Source: Aliarcobacter sp. | GTDB taxonomy: Bacteria; Campylobacterota; Campylobacteria; Campylobacterales; Arcobacteraceae | Assembly: GCA_028688995.1 (NCBI GenBank) | Contig: JAQTXB010000006.1 | Coordinates: 103,728-167,727, forward strand | Length of the DNA: 64,000 nucleotides | Direction of reading: 5' to 3' | In this document: positions 29,090-37,924 of the stretch, one piece after another | How positions within the stretch are numbered: the stretch's first letter is position 1 | Layout: each line of letters opens with the position of its first letter | Notes under the pieces: generated by a model | Database searches by the model: none | Told to the model about the DNA's origin: nothing | What the model saw: only the letters and a program-made list of their open reading frames with translations | Translations under genes and position numbers: made by a program

Positions 29090-29976
29090 TATTTCAATAT
29101 TTTCCTAACTTCTTCTTCAATTTCACATTTTTTATCTTTAGCTTCAAAATTCAAGAGGTTATAAAAATATGATATATCAAAATCTATTTTCTGTCCATAT
29201 AATAAGTATTCTTTCTTATTAAACTTTTCAAAAACTTGATAGATAAAAGACTGTTCATTATTAGTATTATAAGAATGATCTTTAAAAACTGTTACAATAG
29301 ATGGTTTAGATAACTCATTTTTATAGTTTTCTTTCAATAATATTTGTCTATTTTTAGCAACTATAAAGTACTTTGATTTTTCTTCAATTTCTTTTCTTTC
29401 TCTACAACCTTTTTTTATATACTGCCATTCAATTGATTTTTGATGAGATAAATATAATATAAGATATGGCAAGTTACCTTTTGTAAGACCTTTATAATAA
29501 TATCCTTGGCTTTTATGAAACTCTTTAATCAATAATATAAATAATTTAGGTGAAACTTCTATACCCATAATTTTTGAGATAAAATACTTAATCTTACATG
29601 CATTATTAATAATTGTATCTTTAATCTTTTCAGCTAATTCATCATCAGTGTGTTTTTCCCCAGCACTAAATGAGATTCTATTTTTATTTCGTAAAGGACA
29701 TCTCTCATATTTTAAAGAATCAAAAGAATCAAAAGAATTTTTTTCAACAGAGTGTTTCCCATAAACTATAATAGGTTTTCCATTTTTTTCTTGTGTAACG
29801 AATAAATTTACAAGAACAATAGGATTATCACATTCAGGACAATATCCATAATATTGATTTTTACCTTTTTTATCAAGTTTAATATAATTTTTATCTTTAT
29901 TCGTTGCCTCTTCAAAATTATTTCTATTAACTTTATATATCTTGGATAGTCCTTTCTCAAACTTACAAATATCCAT
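29089..29976 (-). CDS. Hypothetical zinc-ribbon-like protein linked to DUF2779
   Basis: A 295-aa protein I do not recognise. YGYCPECDNPIVLVN (about 45-59) with a later ERCPL looks like a CxxC...C zinc site. The rest is lysine-rich, with helices and a long hydrophobic patch (LPYLILYLSH). It overlaps the DUF2779 gene by one base, so the two are translationally coupled and probably work together. A role in nucleic-acid recognition for the nuclease is only inference. Confidence 0.6.
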   Translation of the reverse strand: MDICKFEKGLSKIYKVNRNNFEEATNKDKNYIKLDKKGKNQYYGYCPECDNPIVLVNLFVTQEKNGKPIIVYGKHSVEKNSFDSFDSLKYERCPLRNKNRISFSAGEKHTDDELAEKIKDTIINNACKIKYFISKIMGIEVSPKLFILLIKEFHKSQGYYYKGLTKGNLPYLILYLSHQKSIEWQYIKKGCRERKEIEEKSKYFIVAKNRQILLKENYKNELSKPSIVTVFKDHSYNTNNEQSFIYQVFEKFNKKEYLLYGQKIDFDISYFYNLLNFEAKDKKCEIEEEVRKILK

Positions 29977-29987
29977 TTATTTTTTCC

Positions 29988-30147
29988 TTAAATTAAATTT
30001 TCATACTCACCACATTCGAGATGTAATTGATGAGAAATTTTTCCTACATTCATTTGATTTAATATTACTGCATTAAATTCTAATCATTTTGACTGAGATA
30101 TTCCAGAAAGTATTTCCTTTTATGTGGAGATATTTAGAGAGGTTCAT
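29988..30147 (-). pseudogene. Gene remnants at the 3' border of the CBASS operon
   Basis: Two short broken pieces read leftwards. From 30147, MNLSKYLHIKGNTFWNISVK resembles the first 20 residues of the DUF2779 protein (MTFSKSLYTKGIQCPKALW) and soon stops. From 30083 a second frame encodes EFNAVILNQMNVGKISHQLH and stops at 29988, just before the 295-aa gene. The first piece overlaps the end of the SAVED gene. This looks like a scar left by the CBASS insertion or by loss of a DUF2779 copy. Confidence 0.35.
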
Positions 30148-31204
30148 TTTCTTCATACTTTTTTAAAAAGTCTTTTGATACTTCTAATGCCCATGAATAT
30201 TTTCCTGTCCTACCATCAAAATTATGGATAACCCAGTTTTTATGTATACCTTCTTGAAAATGTCTACCTAATTCTATTGCAAAACTTGTTTGAATAGACA
30301 AAAATAAATGTATTTTTTTACATAATGAATTGCTTGAATAACTATCAATTATCTTTTGGATTTTCTTTACAATTTCTATTAAATTATCTTGATTCTTTAT
30401 TAAAAGTCTATTTTCTTCTAAAGATGGCTTAATAAATAATGTATGTTCTTTTAATTTTTCTGGTAGATGCTCTTTCTTTATTTCAGTAGTAAACCCAATT
30501 GCAATACCAATATCTCCATCTTCTGATAATTCAATATTTTCATTCATCTTTATAATATCTATTTTTCGATTTACATCATCAAGAAAAAAACTTTTATTTG
30601 TTGAGTGTTCTCTTTCAATATATTTTATAGATACATTACCTTTCAAACAAACCCCATACGCAACTAAAAATGGTACTCTTGAAATCCCACAAACATATAG
30701 ATTCTCAAGTTCATCATTAAAGATAAATCTATTATATAAATCAATTTGTTTTTCTGAATTATAATATTGAATTTGTTTTTCTAAATTATCAACTTCTTCT
30801 ATCATTCCAAGTTTAATTGTATCTCTTGAATTATTTTTTTCTTCATAAGATAATACATCTATAGGAAACTTTGCAAAGCCATTTTTCATTCCATTAATAA
30901 TTATCTTACCTGTTTTTCTAGCTTTTTTATAATTATATCCCTCAAATAATATCATTGCAATACCAATAATAATAACAATTACTGTAAGAATAAGTGTAAA
31001 TGTGGATAATTCTCCATTTGATACTTTTAATTCTTCTACTAACATTCCTTCTGGAAAAATCAAATATAATGCAATATTTCCTACACCAATTGTAATCAAA
31101 GATCTAATTATTAATTTTGTACCTAAAGTTGCAAAAGGTGCAGACTTTTTTTTCATTTGCTTAATCTGCTCAACAAACCACTTAAATTTTTCCCATTTAC
31201 TCAT
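30134..31204 (-). CDS. CBASS effector: two-TM SAVED-domain protein (Cap14-like)
   Basis: A 356-aa protein. Two membrane helices (about 31-51 and 68-88) are followed by a soluble domain. Its C-terminal part, IHLFLSIQTSFAIELGRHF then WVIHNFDGRTGKYSWALE, is the SAVED cyclic-nucleotide sensor signature. By family knowledge the sensor binds the cyclic oligonucleotide made by the CD-NTase, and the membrane part then damages the inner membrane, killing the infected cell. It overlaps cap3 by 8 bases and is the last gene of the operon, whereas in many CBASS operons the effector comes first. Confidence 0.85.
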   Translation of the reverse strand: MSKWEKFKWFVEQIKQMKKKSAPFATLGTKLIIRSLITIGVGNIALYLIFPEGMLVEELKVSNGELSTFTLILTVIVIIIGIAMILFEGYNYKKARKTGKIIINGMKNGFAKFPIDVLSYEEKNNSRDTIKLGMIEEVDNLEKQIQYYNSEKQIDLYNRFIFNDELENLYVCGISRVPFLVAYGVCLKGNVSIKYIEREHSTNKSFFLDDVNRKIDIIKMNENIELSEDGDIGIAIGFTTEIKKEHLPEKLKEHTLFIKPSLEENRLLIKNQDNLIEIVKKIQKIIDSYSSNSLCKKIHLFLSIQTSFAIELGRHFQEGIHKNWVIHNFDGRTGKYSWALEVSKDFLKKYEENEPL

Positions 31205-31691
31205 ATTTGTAATCTCCTAAAAGCTTAACTTTATTAAATAATATTCCCTTTATGCCAATCCAACATCTGATATGAGTTATTCCTACAATAAAGAAAAACA
31301 AACAATTTTTTTCATATTTTGATTCAACTAAACTATCTAACCAATCTTTTTTATCTATAAATGAATAATTGGGTATATCTTCTGGATGAGTATGCCAAAG
31401 ACCTAAGAATGTTGAAAATCCATTAGTTTCTTTCCATATTTTTTGCACAAGTTTATTATGTTGTTCTGAACGATAAAAAGAATATCTTGTTTGTTTATCT
31501 TTTTTTTGGGGTATTGTTAGTTTATCAATAATAAATCCCCTATCATCTGACAAAAAACTTCCAATTAAAACACCTCCTGATTCATTATCTTTTTTATTTA
31601 ATTGTCTAAACTTAGATAATTCATCTATCAATTCAAAAGAAATTTTTAGTTCTCTTTTTTTATCAATTTTTAATTTCCAATATCTACTCAT
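31197..31691 (-). CDS. cap3: CBASS Cap3, JAMM-family isopeptidase
   Basis: A 164-aa JAB/MPN (JAMM) metalloprotease. The Glu is in ESGGVLIG (Glu37), and the H-x-H-x10-D motif is WHTHPEDIPNYSFID (His100, His102, Asp113), complete for zinc binding. In type II CBASS, Cap3 removes the CD-NTase from the conjugates formed by Cap2. It overlaps cap2 and the SAVED gene by 8 bases each, so the order cdn-cap2-cap3-effector is tightly coupled. Confidence 0.9.
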   Translation of the reverse strand: MSRYWKLKIDKKRELKISFELIDELSKFRQLNKKDNESGGVLIGSFLSDDRGFIIDKLTIPQKKDKQTRYSFYRSEQHNKLVQKIWKETNGFSTFLGLWHTHPEDIPNYSFIDKKDWLDSLVESKYEKNCLFFFIVGITHIRCWIGIKGILFNKVKLLGDYKYE

Positions 31692-33369
31692 TACATATCC
31701 TACATTTACTTTTGGATTCTAGACTTTTAACTTCTTGTAAATTTGAATCCATAAATCGTTGAGTTACTTTTAAATTTATATTGGATAATGTTTTCCAACT
31801 TAATGCCTGTGAGTGCAAATTATTAATTAACATTTCAATACATTGTTTAGAAGCTAATAGAGCTGTACTAGAAGAGTCTAAATAAGAAAATGGAGTAAAT
31901 ACTCCTGCACAACCTGTTAAATTTTTAGATATATTTTGCCCTAATTCTAAGAAAGATAGTTCATTAAAGTTATTAAATCCTTCATCATTTGTATATAAAC
32001 ATTCATAACAACTTTTTTCTAAATCTAAAGATACACTATGACCACCAACACCATCAGCTTCATTCCAACAAAAGATTACTTTATTTAATCCTAACTTTTT
32101 TAACTTCATATTGATATCAATACTTTCCATTGGAGATCCAACAGCTACAATTATAATATCAGAGTCTAAAAGATCTTTATCTTCTAACAAGTTATTAAAC
32201 TTATTAAACTTAGGATTTACTTTTATGTAAGGTATATCTTTTTTAATCTGTTTTTCTAACAATTTAACTTTTGAATTATTTATAACTATTAATTTATCAT
32301 TTGGTAAATAATTTAAAGAACTACCACCTAGCCTATGTCTAAAAATATTATCTTGAGTTAAAATATCATTATCTATTAAGGTTAATTCACCTATACCAGA
32401 TTTTGCTAACATCATTGAAATTTCACTACCCACTGAACCACAACCAATTATTGATACTTTTTTATTAGTAAGATTGTTATTACTTCCACCTCTTTCTTTT
32501 AAATAACTTTCGTTGTTTCTATTTAAAAAATATAAATCAATTTTAAAATCTGTTTCTTTATCGGCTAAAGGATGTTTCAATTTTACTTTTGAATAATAAT
32601 GTACTAAAAATTGAGTTCTCTCACCTTTAGTTCTTGGCATACTAAAAAGAATATAGAAATTATGCCTTTTTGTATTTTTTTTATTTAAAAATTTATTAAT
32701 AAAGTCACTATCATTTTTAGGAATATATTCATATAAACTTTTTACATATGAATGTAAGTCTAACAACATTTTTTTTGATGGTGGTAAAACACCAATTTCT
32801 AATGGTATATGCAATATATTGACTTTTGTATTATTTACCTGATTTACATTACTAAATGTGCTAGGAAATCCTTTTTTATCATCATAAATCAATATTGGTT
32901 TACCGCTAGTTGAAAAACTTTCATTTCCAATTTTTAGTGCAATTTGTTCTATTTTATCTTCAGTATTGTAAAAAGCATTTACATATTTTACTTTATTAAC
33001 AAAATAGCCTTCATATTCATCAAGCAAATCATCTTTTGAAATTAATTGTTTTGCATCATCTAGTAATTCAAGAACTTTTTCAATATATAAAGATAATATA
33101 TTTAACGGTTCATTATAATTTATAATTATTGAATCACTTTCCTCTAAACAAATTACTCCATTTTCATTTACATGTGATAGTAAACCAATTAAATCTTCAT
33201 CAATTAAATAAGATTTAGGCAATTTATACGGAAAATTTTCTAAAACAACTTTAATATTCCATTCATTATTTTTACTTTTCAATCTTAATAAATATTCACT
33301 CTCATTTTGCTTTTCATAATTTAAAAGAAATGATAAATCCAAAGATTTAAATAATTCATTAAAATTCAT
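31684..33369 (-). CDS. cap2: CBASS Cap2, fused E2-like and E1-like conjugating enzyme
   Basis: A 561-aa protein. The N-terminal E2-like domain has VNENGVICLEE with the candidate catalytic Cys74. The C-terminal E1/ThiF-like adenylation domain has KVSIIGCGSVGSEISMMLA followed by LTLIDNDILTQDNIFRH. The later CYECLYT and LTGCAGVFTP contain the candidate E1 cysteine. By family it adenylates the CD-NTase C-terminus and conjugates it to targets, raising its activity. It starts 2 bases after the CD-NTase stop and overlaps cap3. Length and domain order are those of intact type II CBASS. Confidence 0.9.
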   Translation of the reverse strand: MNFNELFKSLDLSFLLNYEKQNESEYLLRLKSKNNEWNIKVVLENFPYKLPKSYLIDEDLIGLLSHVNENGVICLEESDSIIINYNEPLNILSLYIEKVLELLDDAKQLISKDDLLDEYEGYFVNKVKYVNAFYNTEDKIEQIALKIGNESFSTSGKPILIYDDKKGFPSTFSNVNQVNNTKVNILHIPLEIGVLPPSKKMLLDLHSYVKSLYEYIPKNDSDFINKFLNKKNTKRHNFYILFSMPRTKGERTQFLVHYYSKVKLKHPLADKETDFKIDLYFLNRNNESYLKERGGSNNNLTNKKVSIIGCGSVGSEISMMLAKSGIGELTLIDNDILTQDNIFRHRLGGSSLNYLPNDKLIVINNSKVKLLEKQIKKDIPYIKVNPKFNKFNNLLEDKDLLDSDIIIVAVGSPMESIDINMKLKKLGLNKVIFCWNEADGVGGHSVSLDLEKSCYECLYTNDEGFNNFNELSFLELGQNISKNLTGCAGVFTPFSYLDSSSTALLASKQCIEMLINNLHSQALSWKTLSNINLKVTQRFMDSNLQEVKSLESKSKCRICNE

Positions 33370-33371
33370 AC

Positions 33372-34373
33372 TTAAGCACTATTCCCTGTTGTTACAAAAG
33401 GTAATGACTTTGAACATTCTGTTATATCATCATCGTCAGATAAAGGAAATTCATCACCAAATACTTTTCTTAAGATTTTACATGCCTTATTTCGTGAATC
33501 TTCATTTCTAGCATCTTTTAGGGACTCAACTAAAGCTTCAACCTTCTCATAGAAATTATCTTGTTGAATTTCTGACATTTTATAGTAAACATTTTTCCTA
33601 GGTTCTACAGGTAATCTTACATCTATATTCATTTTCCGAGATTCAGTATTTAAATAAAAATCACTTTTCATTTTTTCAGCAATATAAATAAGTGTGTCTA
33701 AATAATTATCTTTATAATAATAAAAATGATTCCTAGCCTGAATTGTTAAACCTATTGAGGCAGGAGCATTATTTCCATCAGAAGAGAAATGTTTTTCTTT
33801 CCATTTCTTTATAAATCTTACACATCTCCTATACTGTTGGTACTTATCTGCATCCGAAGAAACATCTGCAACCCATTTAGTTAATTTTTTAGGTTCTGAC
33901 TTATACCATAATTTATTTTCTTGCTTTGAATTTTCTTTTCCCCATGCAATATGAATATCTTCATTATTTTTAGAGTAAATAGCTAAGTCAACATGATAAC
34001 CATCTGCATATTCAACAGTAATACATGGTCTATTATACTTTACAGTTCTTTTGTGATTTAGATTTAATTTATCAAAAACAAGTTTTTTTAATTTATGTGA
34101 ATCATACTCCTCATTTGTAATATCAAATATTGCTCCAACATCAATATCATAATCATCGTCTTTAGGTTTTATACCTGTATTCATAGCATATGAACCTTGA
34201 TCTATTTTTGTAAAAGTTAACTTTTTAGTGGTATTAGGAACATTTTCGTCCTTTAGTTTATCTTTAAGTTCATCAATTAACAAATCTCGCTTTTCTCTTA
34301 ATTTTTTATTTTCATCATAAGTACCTAATCTAATTTTTTGATGAAAATCTTCAAATTCTTTTTGTAAATTCAA
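33372..34373 (-). CDS. CD-NTase (cGAS/DncV-like nucleotidyltransferase) of type II CBASS
   Basis: A 333-aa enzyme. The active site is IDQGSYAMNTGIKP (Gly60-Ser61) followed by DYDIDVG, with Asp76 and Asp78, and HVDLAIY with the third Asp129. This is the DncV-like core that makes cyclic di- or trinucleotides on phage infection. The C-terminus is a flexible tail ending TTGNSA; Cap2 is expected to use its last residue. TTG start, supported by AAGGAG 6 bases upstream; no ATG is near. It heads the CBASS operon 100 bases downstream of the WYL repressor, with a palindrome in that gap. Product cannot be told from sequence. Confidence 0.92.
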   Translation of the reverse strand: MNLQKEFEDFHQKIRLGTYDENKKLREKRDLLIDELKDKLKDENVPNTTKKLTFTKIDQGSYAMNTGIKPKDDDYDIDVGAIFDITNEEYDSHKLKKLVFDKLNLNHKRTVKYNRPCITVEYADGYHVDLAIYSKNNEDIHIAWGKENSKQENKLWYKSEPKKLTKWVADVSSDADKYQQYRRCVRFIKKWKEKHFSSDGNNAPASIGLTIQARNHFYYYKDNYLDTLIYIAEKMKSDFYLNTESRKMNIDVRLPVEPRKNVYYKMSEIQQDNFYEKVEALVESLKDARNEDSRNKACKILRKVFGDEFPLSDDDDITECSKSLPFVTTGNSA

Positions 34374-34404
34374 TACTTCTCCTTTTTTAATCTTTTTTAT
34401 AAAT

Positions 34405-34417
34405 TTGCATTATGCAA
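34405..34417. promoter_or_regulatory. Palindrome in the CBASS promoter, likely WYL-repressor operator
   Basis: TTGCATTATGCAA is a perfect 6-bp inverted repeat around one T. It lies 32 bases before the CD-NTase start and overlaps an A+T-rich -10-like stretch (CATAAT or TTATAA read leftwards). CapW-type repressors bind such palindromes over the CBASS promoter; the assignment to the adjacent WYL protein is inference. Confidence 0.5.
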
Positions 34418-34473
34418 TATTTCACTATTGAAAGTTTATATAAATATGAGGACATAAAGTTATCCTCACTATA

Positions 34474-35376
34474 TTAAATTTTATAATTTGTCAAATTTTC
34501 TTTAATTCTCTCTTTTAAACTTATAGGACTTATAACTTTTACATGAGGTATCCATTGTTGTACAAGAGGTATAATTTCCATTAAATTTGAAATTGTAATA
34601 TTCATAATAAACATGCCATCATCATTTTTATTAATTGTTTGAGTAGAATTTAGTGGGACACTTGATATAACCTTATTAGCTTCCCAGTCCAATTCTAATA
34701 TAACATCAATTTTATTATTAATATCAAAAAAAGCATTAATTGCATTGTCTAAACTATTAATATAATTATCTTCATTAAAATCAAATGTATTATTTAGAAC
34801 ATCAATAGTATATATTCCTCTTAAGGGATATTTACTGAATCTATTAGCATTTAAATCAAAACACAACAAATACCAATACTTTTCAAGATTTGCTATTTTT
34901 AAAGGTTGTACATGTTTATCGTAAGAATGAAATTTAAATTTAATTTCTTTTTTATCTTCTATAGCACTTTTTATTATATAGAATTCATTTTTTTTCATAG
35001 CTAATATATCTTCAACAGAGGACTGCTTATATATAGAATGTGAAACTTTTTTATGTAATTCATTAAAAAGATTAATGGTTTTGCTATAAAGCTTTGGATT
35101 ATCATTACCTATATTCTTAAAAATAAATGCAATTGCTGATAATTCACTTGGCTCATAAAATTTTATATCAATAATAGGTTCTTGAACTTTCCAATCATTT
35201 CCAATAGGAATTAGTTCACTTTCAAATAATGGTGAAATACTATTTTTTAAATCTCTTTCAATTGTTTTTCTAGTTACACCTAAATATCTAGAAATTTCTA
35301 CTGTATTAATTATTTCTTTTCTTAATATTTTACTAAATATATATGCATGCCTATCGAATGCAGTAAAATATGACAT
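34474..35376 (-). CDS. capW: WYL-domain transcriptional repressor of CBASS (CapW-like)
   Basis: A 300-aa protein. The N-terminal winged helix is at about 8-70 (TVEISRYLGVTRKTIERDL). The WYL domain is at about 130-210, with EKYWYLLCFDLNANRF followed by KYPLRGIYTIDVL, and a WCX-type C-terminus follows. This is the CapW/BrxR architecture: a dimer that represses a defence operon until infection produces a ligand. AGGAGG lies 6 bases before the ATG. It reads in the same direction as the CBASS genes, 100 bases upstream of the CD-NTase, with its own transcript border between. Confidence 0.83.
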   Translation of the reverse strand: MSYFTAFDRHAYIFSKILRKEIINTVEISRYLGVTRKTIERDLKNSISPLFESELIPIGNDWKVQEPIIDIKFYEPSELSAIAFIFKNIGNDNPKLYSKTINLFNELHKKVSHSIYKQSSVEDILAMKKNEFYIIKSAIEDKKEIKFKFHSYDKHVQPLKIANLEKYWYLLCFDLNANRFSKYPLRGIYTIDVLNNTFDFNEDNYINSLDNAINAFFDINNKIDVILELDWEANKVISSVPLNSTQTINKNDDGMFIMNITISNLMEIIPLVQQWIPHVKVISPISLKERIKENLTNYKI

Positions 35377-35386
35377 AAATATCCTC

Positions 35387-35497
35387 CTAATTCAAATCTA
35401 AAACACTCGTTCTATTACCCTTATGTATAACTATCTGTAATGGAATCCGCTCTTTTAGTGAGTTAATATTTAGTGATTTTATCTTTAGTATTTTCAT
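35387..35497 (-). pseudogene. sbcC: sbcC remnant (first ~20 codons only)
   Basis: An ATG overlapping the sbcD stop (ATGA) opens a frame MKILKIKSLNINSLKER, the start of the SbcC ATPase. It continues with unrelated residues (IPLQIVIHKGNRTSV) and stops after 36 codons, just before the ribosome site of capW. SbcC is normally about 1000 aa, so almost all of it is gone. The CBASS/capW block begins exactly where sbcC breaks off. Confidence 0.65.
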
Positions 35498-35982
35498 AGG
35501 CTTTGCACCTTTGAAACTAATTCTTTAAAATTTAAAAGGAGTTCTTTTTCAAACTCTTTATCTTCTAACTCTTCAAGTTCCAATCTTTTTTCAAATACTT
35601 GTTCAACACTCAATTCATCCAAACTTATAACTTTTAATTCATTAGCTTTTAATTGTTTTTCACTTTTATCTATTTTTACTGCAAGTAGTGTTAGTTCAAG
35701 TTTTGAAGCAAGTTGTCTGATTTCATTATTTTCATACATTGCATTATCATCAGATATATGAACTTCTATCCAAGAGTTTTTATCTTCTATTTTAGTAAGT
35801 TCATTTTTTATAGTTTCATAATTACCTTTAATGACAATTAGTTTTCTAGAAAGTGGAACTTCTATTTGTTTTTCTTTTATAATTTTCAATAGCCAAGAAA
35901 GAAAAGCTTCATGTTCTTCTAGCCTACTTTTTCCCATAAAATTTTGACCAAGATGCCAATCAGACGTATGTAAAATTTTCAA
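35494..35982 (-). pseudogene. sbcD: sbcD with internal deletion (exonuclease subunit D remnant)
   Basis: 162 codons against about 380-400 expected. The first 41 residues match SbcD (MKILHTSDWHLGQNFMGKSR, with the metal ligands Asp8 and His10). They then join directly to a C-terminal SbcD-like part (SRKLIVIKGNYETIKNELTK ... LSVEQVFEKRLELEEL). The middle of the phosphoesterase, with GDIFD, GNHD and the later His ligands, is missing, so nuclease activity is not possible. The deletion is in frame. TTG start; the upstream region is the left copy of the 105-bp inverted repeat. Confidence 0.75.
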
Positions 35983-36010
35983 ATATCACTCTTTTTTAAT
36001 AATTAAGTAA

Positions 36011-36114
36011 TATCCTATCTAAAACGTGTCACATATCGCGTCACAGATTTGTTTTTTTTCGTAAATTGTTTATTTTTATATAAAAACTAATATATTATTA
36101 ACATCTGTTTTCGA
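36011..36114. repeat. Left copy of ~105-bp imperfect inverted repeat
   Basis: Its reverse complement matches 48581-48685 over the whole length with roughly nine in ten positions the same, including a stretch of about 25 identical bases around TTAGTTTTTATATAAAAATA and the motif CAAATCTGTGACGCGAT. It is the upstream region of the broken sbcD. The remainder of the 35983-36266 gap holds nothing else that I can identify. Confidence 0.8.
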
Positions 36115-36266
36115 TATTGTAAATATTTAACATACTAATAAATCAAAGTTTTTATATGAACAGTTAGAGGTATTATCTATAAGCAGTGCAAAATTTATTG
36201 AAGAAATTACCTTACTTATAGATTTAGAAACATTTCTTTGTAAATTTTTCTATACTCATAATTTTT

Positions 36267-36491
36267 CTAAAACTGAAGTATTTTTACATCAGATATAAAT
36301 CTATCCATTCCATATGGGTCTGGAACTATAAATAGAATTTGATTATTATTGATTAAAGCTTTTGCTTTAGTTCTTTCAATTGTTTCTTCACCATTGAAAT
36401 AATCTTTATTTTTATACTCTATTAAATACTCATTCCCATCTATAATACTAAGTAGTTGTAGTTCTTCTTGTGTATTAGAAGTAAAGTTCAT
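36267..36491 (-). CDS. Hypothetical protein
   Basis: A 74-aa protein with no family I recognise. It begins MNFTSNTQEELQLLSIIDG and contains ERTKAKALINNNQILFIVPD, a plain mix of strand and helix. I chose the ATG at 36491 because AAGGAT lies 6 bases upstream; a TTG at 36521 would add ten residues that contain this ribosome site. It lies between the left inverted repeat and the permease gene and has no clear partner. Confidence 0.5.
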   Translation of the reverse strand: MNFTSNTQEELQLLSIIDGNEYLIEYKNKDYFNGEETIERTKAKALINNNQILFIVPDPYGMDRFISDVKILQF

Positions 36492-36620
36492 CAAAATATC
36501 CTTGAAAGTTAATTCTGACAATTATCTCATAACCTCTATTAGGAGAGACTTTTACATGAATAACAAATTTTATATAGTTGTTTACCTACATATTTTTAAT
36601 CTGATACAATAAAACTTGAT

Positions 36621-37433
36621 TTATAAAAACTTAAGAACCATTTTTATACTAAGTCCAATTAATAAAAATGCAAATATTTTCTTTAACATCAATGTTGGTA
36701 TTGTATGTGCCATTTTAACTCCAAGAGGTACTGTAAAAATAGTAGCAATTGAAACAAATATTACAGCAGGAAGATATATATTTCCTATTTGATAATTTGA
36801 TAAAGAAGTTGATTCCCAACCATTTATCATAAAGCCTATTGTTCCAAATATTGCAATTGGGAAACCAATTGCAGCTGATGTACCTATTGCTTTTTTCATT
36901 TCTATACCTCTTGAAACTAAAAAAGGTACAGTAAAAGCTCCTCCTCCAACTGACATCATTGCAGAAATTGCTCCAATAACCATTCCTGCACTAAAAAGAG
37001 TTTTTGATGTATAAGGTTTATATTCAACTTTTGGTTTAATATCTAATATCATTCTAATTGAGATGATAAACATTAATATTGAAAAGAAAATTGCTAAAGA
37101 ATAAGAACTAATATTTGAAGAAATAAATGTAGCTAAGAATGTACCTATTATTACTCCTATTGCCATCTTCTTAAAAATATCCCAAATAACTCCACCTCTT
37201 TTATGATGTTCTTGAAAACTTACATAAGATGTAATTACTATACTCATCATAGATGTTCCAAGTGCCAAATGCATTAAATTATCATTTGATATGCCATTAA
37301 AAGAGAAAATTGCTACAAAAGCTGGAACTAAAAATCCACCGCCACCAATACCTAAAAGTCCTGACATAAAACCAACAAATGTTCCTAAAATCAAAAATAA
37401 TATAATAGTTTGAAAATCTAAAATCATTATCAA
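36621..37433 (-). CDS. TauE/SafE-family (TSUP) membrane permease
   Basis: A 270-aa inner-membrane protein with about eight helices. The N-terminal signature is GTFVGFMSGLLGIGGGGFLVPA, with a matching internal repeat MSVGGGAFTVPFLV, the two halves of the TSUP (DUF81) fold. Members move sulfur-containing or other small organic anions such as sulfite, taurine or sulfoacetate; the substrate here is unknown. Its ATG overlaps the MarR-gene stop (ATGA), so it is controlled by that regulator. Confidence 0.88.
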   Translation of the reverse strand: MIMILDFQTIILFLILGTFVGFMSGLLGIGGGGFLVPAFVAIFSFNGISNDNLMHLALGTSMMSIVITSYVSFQEHHKRGGVIWDIFKKMAIGVIIGTFLATFISSNISSYSLAIFFSILMFIISIRMILDIKPKVEYKPYTSKTLFSAGMVIGAISAMMSVGGGAFTVPFLVSRGIEMKKAIGTSAAIGFPIAIFGTIGFMINGWESTSLSNYQIGNIYLPAVIFVSIATIFTVPLGVKMAHTIPTLMLKKIFAFLLIGLSIKMVLKFL

Positions 37434-37867
37434 TCCTTTAAATTCATATTCATAATATTTAAAACTTTACATGTAATCTTTAATTCTTCTATATCTATAT
37501 TATTTAACATTTCACTACGAATTTGATTTCCTAAATCTTTAAGAATATTTATAATTTCAATAGATTGTTCCGTCAATTCAACTAAATATGCTCTAGGGTC
37601 AGTTGGATGAGGAATTCTTTTTATGTAATTTTTACTTTCTATTCTCTTTAAAGTAGTAGATAAATTTGATGCTACCATTGAAGTTAAATTACAAAGTTCT
37701 GCTTGAGTTAAAGATTTTCTTTCTGATAATATTAATAATATTGCTCTTTGTTCTGCTGTTAATCCATAGGGCTTTAAAGATTCATTCATCTTATTTCGCA
37801 TTTTATTTTTTATTTTTGCTAATAATAATCCTAACTCTCTACAAATAATTTGATTATTTTGATTCAT
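37430..37867 (-). CDS. MarR-family transcriptional regulator
   Basis: A 145-aa winged-helix regulator. The DNA-binding part is LKPYGLTAEQRAILLILS, with TQAELCNLTSMVASNLSTTL as recognition helix and IKRIPHPTDPRAYLVELT as the wing with its conserved DPR. MarR proteins usually repress their own operon until a small ligand binds. It is first in a two-gene operon with the permease. A perfect 15-bp inverted repeat lies 58 bases upstream and is the likely operator. Confidence 0.88.
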   Translation of the reverse strand: MNQNNQIICRELGLLLAKIKNKMRNKMNESLKPYGLTAEQRAILLILSERKSLTQAELCNLTSMVASNLSTTLKRIESKNYIKRIPHPTDPRAYLVELTEQSIEIINILKDLGNQIRSEMLNNIDIEELKITCKVLNIMNMNLKD

Positions 37868-37924
37868 ATTTATACCTTTTAATAAAATTTATTTGTAAGT
37901 ATAGATTTATTATTCTTAATAGTT

